Shown: positions 1 to 8,470, counted from the first letter of the stretch. The stretch: 55,745 nt of DNA from Myxococcales bacterium (GCA_019637115.1 JAHBWH010000034.1:1-55745); one strand, 5' to 3'. Translations and numbers: made by a program. Notes: generated by a model not told the origin, from the sequence alone.

Positions 1-36
1 GCCGCCGGGGTCCGAGAGCAGATCCTGCACGCCTGA
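1..36 (+). CDS. C-terminal tail of an upstream gene (partial)
   Basis: An open frame runs from the window edge to a TGA and would encode the last eleven residues of a protein (ending EQILHA). It is too short to identify. The sequence after the stop is a GC-rich spacer with a short direct repeat (CGGGCAGCGCAGCG, about positions 87-116) and no other coding signal before the next gene. The edge truncation makes this tentative. Confidence 0.3.
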   Translation, partial: AAGVREQILHA

Positions 37-201
37 GCTGCGGCGACTGGTCGGACCACGCGCGCGCGCGGGCGGCAGCGACGCGGGCAGCGCAGCGGCG
101 CGGGCAGCGCAGCGGGACTTCGTGTCTTGGTTGGGCTTCGTGGTATGGGATGCTCTCGGGTGTTGAATCACCCGCTCGGCTCTGCCGTCGGAGGTCACGT
201 C

Positions 202-1212
202 GTGCGCGCATGGACATCGACGCTGTTCGTCCTGCTCCTCGGAGCGGCCTCGCCGGCGATGGCGCAGCGGACGTTCTCGGCCGTCGCCGAGCGCGCGAGC
301 GAGGTGCCCGGAGATTGGCGCCGCTTCATCGCGCCGCTGTTCCAGGCCTGCGAGGGCGCGAACCGGCGCACCTGCGAGGCGACGCGACGCCGTGACCAAC
401 GCACCCTCCGCACCGGCAGCTGGCTGATGTCGATCCCAGCGGCCGAGCACGTCGAGATCGGCCCCTACGAGGCGGTGCGCGAGGGCTTCCTCGTCCGTGT
501 CCCCGACCTCGTGCTCCGCACCCCGGATGGGTGGCTGACGACCGCCACACCGCGCGACGGGGTCCTGCCTGTCGGGGTGCTCGCCGAGCGCTTCTTCGTC
601 GTCCCCCCCGACCGCGCCGAGCGCTTCTTCGGCCGCAACGATCCCGCACGCCTCCGCCTGCGCATGGTCTTCCGCGTCGGACGAGAGTGGGCGGTCGGCT
701 CACGACGCGGCGTCACCATCGAGGTGAGCGCGGTGCAGGTCTACAACGAGAGCACTGGCAACGTCCTCGTCGACTCACTCGCCGATCCTCCGGCCCCACC
801 CGGCGGCGCCGAGCGCCTCGACGGCCGAATCCAGGTCTGGGACCGATCGCAGCTGCGCGAGGCACGCTGGCGCGCCCCCGACGGCACGCCGGTGCTCTTC
901 TCCGTGCGCGTCGATCCCGCCGAAGGCGACGCGCAGACGCCCGTCTTGCTCGAGACCCGAGGGGTCGTCTCACGAGAGGTCGGCCGCTTCCGGGCGCCCT
1001 GCTGCGAAGCCACTCTGGCGCTCATCCCTCGGGGCGACGACGTGATGGTCGTCTTCACCGAGCGCCGCCCCTCGGCCGAGCATCCGGGCCGCGGGCGCGT
1101 CGAGCTCTTCCAGTGGCGCAACGGAGCCTTCGTGCGCCGCACTGCGTGGGAGGGCAGCAACGCCGAATCGCCGCCCGCGTGGATCACCGACCCAGACGCC
1201 CCGCTACCCTAG
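202..1212 (+). CDS. Secreted protein of unknown function
   Basis: A 336-residue protein with a clear N-terminal signal peptide (VRAWTSTLFVLLLGAASPAMA, cleaved about residue 21). I chose the GTG start because a strong GGAGG lies at 190-194, seven bases upstream. The in-frame TTG at 127 would put 25 unrelated residues ahead of the signal peptide. The mature part is rich in beta-type segments and has cysteines around an EGANRRTCEATRRR stretch and a CCEATLAL stretch, so it is probably a periplasmic or exported beta-rich protein. I do not recognise a family. It converges on the next gene, and a dispersed repeat begins at its stop codon. GC-rich third positions support real coding. Confidence 0.8.
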   Translation: MRAWTSTLFVLLLGAASPAMAQRTFSAVAERASEVPGDWRRFIAPLFQACEGANRRTCEATRRRDQRTLRTGSWLMSIPAAEHVEIGPYEAVREGFLVRVPDLVLRTPDGWLTTATPRDGVLPVGVLAERFFVVPPDRAERFFGRNDPARLRLRMVFRVGREWAVGSRRGVTIEVSAVQVYNESTGNVLVDSLADPPAPPGGAERLDGRIQVWDRSQLREARWRAPDGTPVLFSVRVDPAEGDAQTPVLLETRGVVSREVGRFRAPCCEATLALIPRGDDVMVVFTERRPSAEHPGRGRVELFQWRNGAFVRRTAWEGSNAESPPAWITDPDAPLP

Positions 1213-1260
1213 CGTCCAGGCCGCCGATACCCAGAACGAACTTCGGGTTGGGGACACTGG
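1212..1260 (-). repeat. Dispersed repeat, copy 1
   Basis: Read on the minus strand this matches CCCCAACCCGAAGTTCGT and continues through GGGTATCGGCGGCC. The same core occurs at 19948-19974, 55321-55369 and 55461-55486. This copy fills the gap between two convergent genes and begins at the upstream stop codon. It pairs best with the 55321 copy, over roughly 40 nt. Confidence 0.7.
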
Positions 1261-1267
1261 CCGCGCC

Positions 1268-1717
1268 TCATCCCGCGCGGCGGAGCAGGAAGAAGAAGAG
1301 GTCCCCCTCGCCTTCCCCGCGCTCGAGCCCGCCGAGGCCGAGGCAGAGATCCGCGCTCAGCGGCTTCACCTCGTCGTAGAGGTGGCCGCGGACGGGGAGC
1401 CTCGAGACGTCGTAGCGCAGCCGTAGGGTCTCCGCGTCGCGCCAACGCGAACGACCAGCCTCGACCCGGAAGCGCCCGACTCGCAGACGCGGATGCACGA
1501 AGAACCACACGCGGCGGTCGAAGTCGATGCCGAAGCGGAGCCGCTCGAAGGGCACGATCACCCATCGCTCGGCGGTCGGCCGCGTCGCGGCCGCGTCGAC
1601 TCGGTGGAGAACCTCTCCTTCGAATCGCCCCGACGGGCGCGGACCGAGCGGCGCCTCACGGAAGATGCGCTCGAGCTCCGCGAGCGTGCAGCTCCTCAGC
1701 GAGTCGACCGTCTCCAT
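1268..1717 (-). CDS. Hypothetical protein, 149 aa
   Basis: A soluble-looking protein with no signal peptide or membrane helix. The central part alternates hydrophobic and charged residues (ERWVIVPFERLRFGIDF, then RRVWFFVHPRLRVGRF) as in a beta-sheet fold, and the C-terminus is glycine-rich followed by DLFFFLLRRAG. The start gives MVD-free METVDSLRSC with no convincing Shine-Dalgarno. It lies convergent to the secreted protein gene and divergent from the radical SAM gene, which starts 95 bases beyond its start codon. I recognise no family. Coding is supported by codon use and by the lack of a better frame on either strand. Confidence 0.7.
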   Translation of the reverse strand: METVDSLRSCTLAELERIFREAPLGPRPSGRFEGEVLHRVDAAATRPTAERWVIVPFERLRFGIDFDRRVWFFVHPRLRVGRFRVEAGRSRWRDAETLRLRYDVSRLPVRGHLYDEVKPLSADLCLGLGGLERGEGEGDLFFFLLRRAG

Positions 1718-1812
1718 GCGCCGAGTATGGGCCCGCCCGGCGCGCCGACAACGCCTTGATCGCGATCACGAAAGCCGAACGCCGCTCACGCTAGGAACGG
1801 AGAGGCCCCCCA

Positions 1813-2892
1813 ATGACCCACCTCTTCACCGCGCTCGAGGTCACCCGCAACCTCATCTCCGCTCGCCTCGGCCGCGGTCACCCGCTCTACCTCGTCCACG
1901 CCCTCACGGCTCGCTGCAACGCGCGGTGCGGTTTCTGCGCCTGGAACCCGGACTTCTACGACCCACGCGATCAGCTCTCGACCCCACACATCGAGGCGCT
2001 CTACACCGAGGCGCGACGCGCGGGCTTCGTTGGGGTCTCCATCTGGGGCGGCGAGCCCCTCCTGCACCGCGACTTCGAGCGCGTCGCGCGCCACGCGCAC
2101 GGCCTGGGTCTCGCGACGAACATGGTCACGAACGGCTTCCTCCTCGAGAAGAAGCTCGACGCGGTGCTCCCCAACATCGACCGCATCGCCATCTCGGTCG
2201 ACCACCCCTCCCCGGCCCACGACGCCTTGCGGAAGATCGACGGCCTCTTCGGGCGCATCGTCTCCGCGACGAAGGCGATCCGCGCGCGAGCGCCGGACAA
2301 GCCCATCGTGTGGGTCTGCACTCTGCAGCGGGCCAACGTGGACCCCGCGACGCTCCGCGAGCTGGCGCGGTGGACGCGCCGCCTCGGCGTGCTCGGCATC
2401 TACAACGCCCTCCGCGAAGAGGCTGGCGCGCCCGACCAGCGCGACGCGGGCATCGAGCGCTTCGTCCCCACCCAAGCGGAGCTCACACGCGCGTTCGAGA
2501 CCCTGCGCGAGCTCAAGCGGGAGGGCTACCCCATCCTCAACTCCTTCACGCACCTCGACATGATGCGAGCCGGGCCTCCGGTCTACCGATGCCATTGGCC
2601 GAAGCTGATGTTGCCCGTCGAGGCCAACGGCGACGTCGTGGACTGTCAGCATTGGGGTACGCGACCGCTCGGCAACGTCCAGGACACCCCCTTCGCCGAG
2701 CTCCTGCGGCACCCGCGCCTGCGCGCGCTCGCGGGCCCCGAGGGTGAGGCTTGCCACCGCTGCGTCTCGATCCATCGGGTCGAGATCTCGGAGGTCTGCT
2801 CCGGGAACCTGGAGCCGATTCGGTCGTGGGCGATGCTCCGCAAGACCGCGCTCCGACGCGCCGAGGCCGAGGCCCCCGACGCTCGCCACTGA
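1813..2892 (+). CDS. Radical SAM/SPASM-like protein
   Basis: A 359-residue radical SAM enzyme. The CNARCGFC motif (C35-x3-C39-x2-C42) would bind the [4Fe-4S] cluster that cleaves S-adenosylmethionine. The following SIWGGEP is the SAM-binding GGE motif. The C-terminal third has a set of cysteines (YRCHWP, DCQHWG, CHRCVS, EVCSG) that resembles a SPASM or twitch auxiliary-cluster region. A GGAGAGG Shine-Dalgarno lies seven bases before the ATG. Family knowledge links such proteins to peptide maturation, cofactor synthesis and other radical chemistry. No precursor peptide or partner enzyme is visible nearby, so the substrate is unknown. Confidence 0.9.
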   Translation: MTHLFTALEVTRNLISARLGRGHPLYLVHALTARCNARCGFCAWNPDFYDPRDQLSTPHIEALYTEARRAGFVGVSIWGGEPLLHRDFERVARHAHGLGLATNMVTNGFLLEKKLDAVLPNIDRIAISVDHPSPAHDALRKIDGLFGRIVSATKAIRARAPDKPIVWVCTLQRANVDPATLRELARWTRRLGVLGIYNALREEAGAPDQRDAGIERFVPTQAELTRAFETLRELKREGYPILNSFTHLDMMRAGPPVYRCHWPKLMLPVEANGDVVDCQHWGTRPLGNVQDTPFAELLRHPRLRALAGPEGEACHRCVSIHRVEISEVCSGNLEPIRSWAMLRKTALRRAEAEAPDARH

Positions 2893-3041
2893 AGCCCACC
2901 CCCGACGGGCCTTCGGAGCTACGAGAGGCGCTCTCATGTCGGCGTGGTCGCCCGCGTCAGCACGCAAGGGGCGCCACTGGCCAGCGAGCCGGAGGACGCC
3001 GAGCGAACGAACCGCGGCGACAGCCCCTCGAAGGAAGCTGA

Positions 3042-3047
3042 TACGCT
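3042..3047 (+). promoter_or_regulatory. Putative -10 box TACGCT, leaderless start
   Basis: TACGCT ends nine bases before the ATG at 3057 and no Shine-Dalgarno is present. Transcription starting about 7 nt past a -10 box would begin at or next to the start codon. No good -35 was seen. It is part of the recurring TAnnnT pattern in this window. Confidence 0.35.
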
Positions 3048-3056
3048 CGGGCGCGC

Positions 3057-3752
3057 ATGAGCGAAGACTTCGTGATCTCTCTCGGGGTGTCCGCGTTCTT
3101 CCTCCTCGTCTTCGTCACGATCGGCTACGCGCTCTGGTGGATCTTCTCCACGACCCGGCGGATCCGCGCGCGGCTCCGACGCAGCCCGATCGTCGAGCTC
3201 GCCGCGGCCCCACACGAGGAGGACGTGCGCGTCGTCGGCCAGGTCGAGCGCCACGAGACCGTGCTGACCGCCCCCATCACCGGGCGCCCGTGCGTGCTCT
3301 GGCACGTCACGGTGCTCGAGCAGAGAGGCAAGACGATGGACACGGTCCTCGAGCGGACGGCCTTCGTCGACTTCGCGCTCCGCGACGAGAGCGGACACGC
3401 CATCGTGCGGCCGATGCTCGTGACCCACCTGCTCCAGCGCGACGGGCAGGCCAAGTCGGGGATCTTCGCGGAGCCGACCCCCCGCATCGAGGCGTTCCTC
3501 CACGAGCACGGGATCTCGACCCGCGGCATCATCTTCAACAAGACGATGCGTTTTCAGGAGGCGGTGGTGGAGCTCGGAGAGCGCGTCAGCGTGCTCGCGC
3601 GCGCGCGCTGGGAGCACGACCCCGACGCCCCCACCGCGCCCGGTGAAGGCTACCGCGACGTTCGCCAGCCCAAGCGACTCATCCTGCAGACGCCGCCCAG
3701 CGAGCCGATGATCGTGAGCGACGAGCCGCGCATGACACATCGCGCTCGATGA
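3057..3752 (+). CDS. Membrane-anchored GIDE-like domain protein
   Basis: A 231-residue protein with one N-terminal membrane helix (about residues 5-29, ending YALWWIF) followed by an Arg-rich stop-transfer segment. The soluble part contains VVGQVERHETVLTAPITGRP followed by a Cys and a Trp. This resembles the GIDE domain, known from the mitochondrial ligase MUL1/MAPL and from bacterial and archaeal membrane proteins. There is no RING finger, so ubiquitin ligase activity is not implied. The C-terminus is polar and probably cytoplasmic. The SIR2-family gene follows 180 bases downstream on the same strand; whether they work together is unknown. The family call rests on motif memory only. Confidence 0.7.
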   Translation: MSEDFVISLGVSAFFLLVFVTIGYALWWIFSTTRRIRARLRRSPIVELAAAPHEEDVRVVGQVERHETVLTAPITGRPCVLWHVTVLEQRGKTMDTVLERTAFVDFALRDESGHAIVRPMLVTHLLQRDGQAKSGIFAEPTPRIEAFLHEHGISTRGIIFNKTMRFQEAVVELGERVSVLARARWEHDPDAPTAPGEGYRDVRQPKRLILQTPPSEPMIVSDEPRMTHRAR

Positions 3753-3871
3753 CGCCCAGGCGCGGGTGCTGCGAGACCTCTGTGTGACCACCTCCGCGGC
3801 ATCGGCTCACGGCTCCCGCGGTTCGTTCGAGGCGACAAACGCCTGGCGTGCGGCAGAGCCCCCGGAAGAGA

Positions 3872-3900
3872 CACGGGCAACGGCAAGGGCAAGGGCACCA
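3872..3900. repeat. Short GGGCAA hexamer tract
   Basis: About five degenerate units of GGGCAA/GGCAAC lie between the GIDE-like gene and the SIR2 gene. It is one of the minor hexamer tracts in this window. Confidence 0.5.
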
Positions 3901-3932
3901 CGGTGCGCCGCCCCGCGCGATGACACACCCCC

Positions 3933-5765
3933 GTGGATCATGAGAGCGTGCCCCCGTCGATGACGCTCCTCTCGCTCCGCACCGCCGCTGCCCGCATCCG
4001 CGAAACGCGCCGCGCGGCCCGGCCACGCGCGCGCCACGGCGCGCCGAGCCCGTATTTCTTCGTCTGCGGCGCTGGCATCTCCGTCCCCTCGGTTCCCCTC
4101 GCGTGGCAGATCCAAGAGGCCTGCCGCGAACGCGCGATCTCGCTCGGCCTCGCCACTGGCGAGGCCCCGACCGACGCCGCCGGGGCCTACTCGTACTGGC
4201 TCGAGCAGGCCTTCCCCGACCCCGACCAGCGCCGCGCGTACTTCCGTGGCGCGATCGAGGGCAAGCCGCTCACCGACGCCAACCTGCGGCTCGCGCACCT
4301 GCTCGCCGACGGCGCGCTCACGAGCTTCCTCGTCACGCCAAACTTCGACGACTTCGTCAGCCGGGCTCTGCAGCTCTTCGGGCGCTCCAGCGTCGTCTGC
4401 GACCACCCCGCGACCAGCGCGCGCGTCGACCTCGACGCGAGCGATCCGCAGGTCGTGCACGTGCACGGGACCTACTGGTTCTACGACCTCGTGAACACCG
4501 ACGCGGAGATCCGCGCGCGCGCGAGCGGCATGCGCGACGGCCCCGGCATGGGCGAGCTGCTCGGCGATCTGCTCCGCGCGCGTGTCCCCCTGGTCGTCGG
4601 CTACTCGGGCTGGGAGGGTGACGTCATCATGACGGCGCTCCGCGCGCGGCTGACGGCCGGCGCGCTCCGCCATCAGCTCTATTGGTTCTGCTACAGCCGC
4701 GCAGCCTACGAAGCGCTCCCCGCGTGGCTGCGCGAGCACCCGAACGCCTGCTTCGTACTCGGCGAGAGCGACGCCGCGCTGCCGGCCGACCAGGTCTTCG
4801 ACGAGCTCCTGCGTGTCTTCGAGGTCGACGCACCCCCGCTCACTCGGGATCCCCTCGCCTTCTACGCCGATCAGCTCCGCCGCTGGGCGCCCGTTCGCCC
4901 CGCCACCGCGACCCCGGACCCGTATTTCTTCGAGGACGTGATCCGCCGACTCGAGCGCGCGTCGCGTCTCCTCGGCGACGACGCGCGAAAGATCGAGCCC
5001 GCGCTCGAGCAGATCCGCGACGCCATCCGGCGCGGACGCTATGGCCTCGCCGCGAAGCGCGCGAACGCGATCGAGCTCAAGCCGCTGCGCATGGAGCAGC
5101 TCCGGCGGCTTCTCGAGGCGCTGTGGGCCGCTGTCTCGCGCGGCGGCCGCACACCGAAGGAGGAGCTCGAGCTCCACGCGGCGTTCCTGCGGATCGTCGA
5201 CGAGCGCCCACGCGCGCCGGTCGAGAAGGGCCGGCTCGCGGGGGTGCTCATCGCGCGCGCCGCCGCGCACCTGGCCAGCGGCGCCGCCGACGCCGCTCGC
5301 GCGGCGGTGTCCGACGCGCGCGCGCGCCTCGGGCCCGAGCTCGAGAAGATGCCGCGCGCGCGACATCGCCTCGCACGGCTCGAAGCCCGCGCGCTGCTCG
5401 CCGCCGATCGGCGCGAGGAAGCGCTCGCGATCTACGACGCGCTCGAGACCCGCTTCGCGCGGGCGGTCGAGCCACGTCTGCGGGCGAGCGTCGCGAGCGC
5501 CGGCCGAGAGCGCGCCGAGCTCCTCATCGGGCTCGGTCGCGCCGACGACGCCCTCGCAGCGCTCGACCGCCAGGTGGGGCGCCTCGACGAGAGCATCGAG
5601 CCGCGCCTCGTGCGCGAGCTCGCGGCGACGCTCGAGGCGCGCGCCGCGCTCCGGCGCGCGCGAGGCGATGACGCAGGCGCCGACGAGGACGGGGCGAGAG
5701 CCACCGCCCTCCGCGAGGAGCTCCCGCCAAACGGTACGCTGCGGCCCCCGGTCCTCGACCCCTGA
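3933..5765 (+). CDS. SIR2-family NAD-binding protein with helical-repeat C-terminus
   Basis: A 610-residue protein. The N-terminal half carries the SIR2 signature in order: FFVCGAGISVPS (NAD-binding GAGxS, about residues 43-53), TPNFDDFVSRAL (equivalent of TxNYDxL), VVHVHGTYW (catalytic His region) and GYSGWEGDVI. All key positions look intact. The C-terminal 300 residues are Ala/Arg/Leu/Glu-rich helices with a TPR-like rhythm (for example EEALAIYDALETRFARAVEP and DDALAALDRQVGRLDE). SIR2 domains fused to repeat domains occur in bacterial antiphage NAD-depletion systems but also in housekeeping deacylases. No partner effector, phage gene or toxin is adjacent. The start is GTG 3933 or ATG 3960. 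Confidence 0.85.
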   Translation: MDHESVPPSMTLLSLRTAAARIRETRRAARPRARHGAPSPYFFVCGAGISVPSVPLAWQIQEACRERAISLGLATGEAPTDAAGAYSYWLEQAFPDPDQRRAYFRGAIEGKPLTDANLRLAHLLADGALTSFLVTPNFDDFVSRALQLFGRSSVVCDHPATSARVDLDASDPQVVHVHGTYWFYDLVNTDAEIRARASGMRDGPGMGELLGDLLRARVPLVVGYSGWEGDVIMTALRARLTAGALRHQLYWFCYSRAAYEALPAWLREHPNACFVLGESDAALPADQVFDELLRVFEVDAPPLTRDPLAFYADQLRRWAPVRPATATPDPYFFEDVIRRLERASRLLGDDARKIEPALEQIRDAIRRGRYGLAAKRANAIELKPLRMEQLRRLLEALWAAVSRGGRTPKEELELHAAFLRIVDERPRAPVEKGRLAGVLIARAAAHLASGAADAARAAVSDARARLGPELEKMPRARHRLARLEARALLAADRREEALAIYDALETRFARAVEPRLRASVASAGRERAELLIGLGRADDALAALDRQVGRLDESIEPRLVRELAATLEARAALRRARGDDAGADEDGARATALREELPPNGTLRPPVLDP

Positions 5766-5800
5766 GCCGCCGTTCGGCGCGGCCACGGCAAGCGCCCAAA

Positions 5801-5829
5801 GTGTCCGTGTCTGGGTCCGTGTCTGGGTC
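5801..5829. repeat. GTGTCC/GGGTCC repeat tract
   Basis: A degenerate 14-bp direct repeat built of GTGTCTGGGTCC-type hexamers lies 36 bp after the SIR2 stop codon. It is the first of two low-complexity tracts in a 376-bp gap. Confidence 0.5.
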
Positions 5830-5907
5830 GCGCGACGAAGCAGCGCTTCACTGTGGTGAAGCCTCGCGCGCTCCTATCCCCCGCGGAACCGACGGACGTT
5901 CCTGGTC

Positions 5908-5937
5908 GCGCACGGGCACGCGCACGCGCACGCGCAC
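5908..5937. repeat. GCGCAC hexamer tract
   Basis: Five near-perfect GCGCAC units. The rest of the 5766-6141 gap holds degenerate CCACGCGACGA-type repeats and no convincing gene. The open frames crossing it are Arg/Thr/Pro-rich and use no ordinary start context. Confidence 0.6.
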
Positions 5938-6141
5938 GTGGACGTCCACGCGACGGACCGCTCCGCGCGTCGAGCCGCCCCTGCGCGACGAGCCACCCCC
6001 ACGCGACGATCCCGACGAGCCGCGACCGCCCACACGGCACACGTCGGCACGCATCACACGAGCGAAGCCGCAGAACTCCCGCAATTCACGCCCGGCACGG
6101 CTCGTGCTTTTGGGCCATGGCGCAGAAGGAGCTCACTGATC

Positions 6142-6744
6142 ATGTCGCGCACCCACCTCGCCACGCTCGTCCTCGCGCTCGCCTCTCCGCTGGCGATCCA
6201 CGCCTGCACCGCGCACCACACGCGAGATGCCGCCGTCGAGGCCGCGATCTCGTCCGTGACCCTCGGCGAGGGTTGCCACGACGACGACGCGCGCCTCGGC
6301 GCGCCGCCGCCCGCTGCCAGCGACGCGGGCGTGGGCTTCGCGCCAGAGCTCTGCGACGCCGAAGGTGGCTGCGGGGGATATTGCCGTCGCACGACCGTCC
6401 AGCTCGCGATCGACTCCGACGAGCACGACCTGAGCGTGCCCTTCGAGGTCGTGTCGATCCGGCTCCGCACGATGGGCGGCGCGGTCGTCGACACGCTCGA
6501 TCCGCGCCGCGTGCACCGCTTCGACGGCGAGCGCTACGTCGAGTGGGATCAGCGCGTCGCGCCGGGCGAGAGCTTGCAGGTCTCCTACGAGACCTCCTCG
6601 CCGGACTGGATCGCCATCGGCGGCGGCAACTCCAGGTCGACCTACGGGATGAGCTTCCGCGTCGAGATGGTCGTCCTCGTCGACGGCGTCGAGCGCACCC
6701 TCTCGTTCTCGCCGGCCAGCCGCGAGCCCGAGGTCGTCACCTGA
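6142..6744 (+). CDS. Predicted lipoprotein, beta-rich, unknown function
   Basis: A 200-residue exported protein. The signal sequence MSRTHLATLVLALASPLAIHAC ends at a possible lipobox Cys, although the His at -2 is unusual, so it could instead be a normal secreted protein. An AAGGAG Shine-Dalgarno sits ten bases upstream and fixes this ATG over a longer Arg/Thr-rich upstream frame. The mature part has paired cysteines (EGCHDDD, LCDAEGGCGGYC) and then a beta-sandwich-like region (VPFEVVSIRLRTMGG, GESLQVSYETSS). A strong hairpin follows 67 bp downstream. I recognise no family. Confidence 0.8.
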   Translation: MSRTHLATLVLALASPLAIHACTAHHTRDAAVEAAISSVTLGEGCHDDDARLGAPPPAASDAGVGFAPELCDAEGGCGGYCRRTTVQLAIDSDEHDLSVPFEVVSIRLRTMGGAVVDTLDPRRVHRFDGERYVEWDQRVAPGESLQVSYETSSPDWIAIGGGNSRSTYGMSFRVEMVVLVDGVERTLSFSPASREPEVVT

Positions 6745-6811
6745 CTTCGCTCCGCTTCTCTCCACCACCACGACCACGACCACCTGTCTCCATCGCCACA
6801 CCACCACACCG

Positions 6812-6847
6812 CATCGACGGGGCAGCGTCTTCGCTGCCCCGTCGATG
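6812..6847 (+). terminator. Perfect 16-bp-stem hairpin
   Basis: CATCGACGGGGCAGCG is followed by a TCTT loop and the exact reverse complement. There is no T-run, so it is not a classical intrinsic terminator, but its place after a stop codon suits a terminator or 3'-end stabilising hairpin. A second GC-rich inverted repeat lies near 6872-6889. Confidence 0.5.
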
Positions 6848-6945
6848 CACGTCCTGGGCTCGATCCGCGGGGCGGGCGACGCCGCCCGCTTCGGCCCTCG
6901 CGCGTCCGCTCGACCCGAGGTGAGGCGCGTGACAACGCTACCTCG

Positions 6946-8301
6946 ATGACGATGCGAAGCGATCCTCGGCGCGCCGCCGTACTCACCGCGCTCCTCGTGG
7001 CGTGCGGAAGCGGCGAGCGCACCGCGCCAACGCCCGAGCCCCCGGCCCCGCCAGCAGACCCGCTCGCTGGCCTCGAGGCGTGGTCCAACGACTGGGTGCT
7101 CGCCCACGCGCCACGTTATCTCGAGGACCCCGCCGCGCGCCGCGCCGCGCTCGAAGCGTCGCTGACGAACCACGAGAACCTCTACTCGCAGACCCGCCTC
7201 GGCGCGTACGGCCACGGCCGCCGCGGCTGGGACAGCCTCCCGGAGTGGCGGCCGCGGGTGCGCGCGATCGACGCCGAGCTGGCGACGAAGCTCGCGAGCG
7301 GCGAGCGCCCCTCTCTCGACGAGACGCCGGCGTTCGGTGAGGGCGAGCGCCCGAGCCGCTGGGATGAGTGGGTCACCCTCGGCCGCCGCGTCTTCTACGA
7401 GCTGCCGCTACGCAGCGAGCCCTTCTGGCAAGCGGCGCTCACCGACGCTTCGCGCGCGGAGGCGCTCGGGGTCGAGCGCGGCCCCGACGGCAGCTTCCCC
7501 GGGCTCGTGTGGATGCGCGACGTCGACGGACGCGACACGGTCGGCATCACCTGCGCGCTCTGCCACGTCGCCCGCGCCCCCGTGGGCGACGCGCTCGTCG
7601 AGGGTCGCGCGCGCCGGCGCCTCGACTACGGCCAGGCCCGCGTCGCGTACTACGAGGGACGCGGCCAGGCGATCGAGGACGAGGTGCGCGCGCGGTGGGA
7701 GAGCTGGGGCCCCGGTCGCGCCGACGTGCTCGAGGACGTGGCGGACGTCCCCGTCGCGATCCCGGACCTCTGGGGCCTTCGCGACCAGCGCCTGCTGACG
7801 CAAGCGGGGACGCTGAAGCACCACGATCCGCTGGCGCTCGCGATTCGCCAAGAGACCCAGTACATCCAGGCCAACCATCACCAGACGCGCCCGCCGCGCG
7901 AGCTGATGTTCGCGCTCACGCTGTACCTCTACAGCATCACCCCTCCCCCCGCGCGGCCCTTCGACGGCCGGACGAACGACCGCCTGCGTGGCGCGATGCT
8001 CTTCACCGATCACTGCGCGCGATGCCACTCGAACGCCGTCGCGGGAGGCGACGAGCTCGTGCCCCTCGACGAGATCGGGACCGATCCCGAGCTCGCGTCG
8101 GGCGGCGCGCGCGGCACCGGAGGCTACCGGCCCGCCCCGCTCCTGCGCATCGCGGACGCGGGGCCGTACCTCCACCACGGCTCCGTGGCGTCCCTCGAGG
8201 AGCTGCTCTCGGGCGACCGCGAGGAGCCCGGCCACCGCTTCGGCGTCGACCTCGACGAGCACGAGCGCGCGCTGCTTCTCGCCTACCTGATGAGCCGCTG
8301 A
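6946..8301 (+). CDS. Di-haem c-type cytochrome lipoprotein (MauG/CcpA-like)
   Basis: A 451-residue lipoprotein: ALLVAC lipobox with Cys20, then a Pro/Ala-rich spacer. Two haem-attachment motifs are present, CALCH (203-207) and CARCH (about 357-361), which matches the di-haem cytochrome c peroxidase/MauG superfamily in architecture. The C-terminal HHGSVASLEELLSG resembles the segment after the second haem in such proteins. It probably works in electron transfer or peroxide reduction in the periplasm. Its partner is unknown. ATG 6952 is an equally possible start, and there is no Shine-Dalgarno. A 39-bp tandem repeat begins 3 bp after the stop codon. Confidence 0.85.
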   Translation: MTMRSDPRRAAVLTALLVACGSGERTAPTPEPPAPPADPLAGLEAWSNDWVLAHAPRYLEDPAARRAALEASLTNHENLYSQTRLGAYGHGRRGWDSLPEWRPRVRAIDAELATKLASGERPSLDETPAFGEGERPSRWDEWVTLGRRVFYELPLRSEPFWQAALTDASRAEALGVERGPDGSFPGLVWMRDVDGRDTVGITCALCHVARAPVGDALVEGRARRRLDYGQARVAYYEGRGQAIEDEVRARWESWGPGRADVLEDVADVPVAIPDLWGLRDQRLLTQAGTLKHHDPLALAIRQETQYIQANHHQTRPPRELMFALTLYLYSITPPPARPFDGRTNDRLRGAMLFTDHCARCHSNAVAGGDELVPLDEIGTDPELASGGARGTGGYRPAPLLRIADAGPYLHHGSVASLEELLSGDREEPGHRFGVDLDEHERALLLAYLMSR

Positions 8302-8303
8302 CG

Positions 8304-8470
8304 GCGGGCTCGCGCGCGCACCAGCGGACTCGAGCGCCGCACGCGGGCTCGCCGCGCGCACCAGCGGACTCGCGCGCCGCGCGCGGGCTCGCGCGCGCAC
8401 CAGCGGAATCGAGCGCCGCGCGCGGACTCGCACGCGCACCAGCGGACTCGAGCCCCGCACGCAGGCTCGT
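8304..8470. repeat. 39-bp tandem repeat, about 4.2 copies
   Basis: Units start GCGGGCTCG and contain CACCAGCGGACTCGAG. They fall at 8304-8342, 8343-8382 (40 bp), 8383-8421, 8422-8460 and a partial copy after that. The array starts immediately after the cytochrome stop codon and fills most of the gap to the convergent gene. Frames across it are low complexity and I do not call a gene. Confidence 0.8.

Noticed and set aside
127-201. N-terminal extension from TTG 127 of the first secreted protein
   Set aside because: A strong GGAGG and a signal peptide start at GTG 202.
3807-5786. A 659-codon minus-strand frame over the SIR2 gene
   Set aside because: The plus strand carries all SIR2 motifs; the minus frame has none and lacks a Shine-Dalgarno.
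8304-8470. Possible CRISPR array
   Set aside because: The 39-bp units are contiguous with no unique spacers, so this is a tandem repeat.
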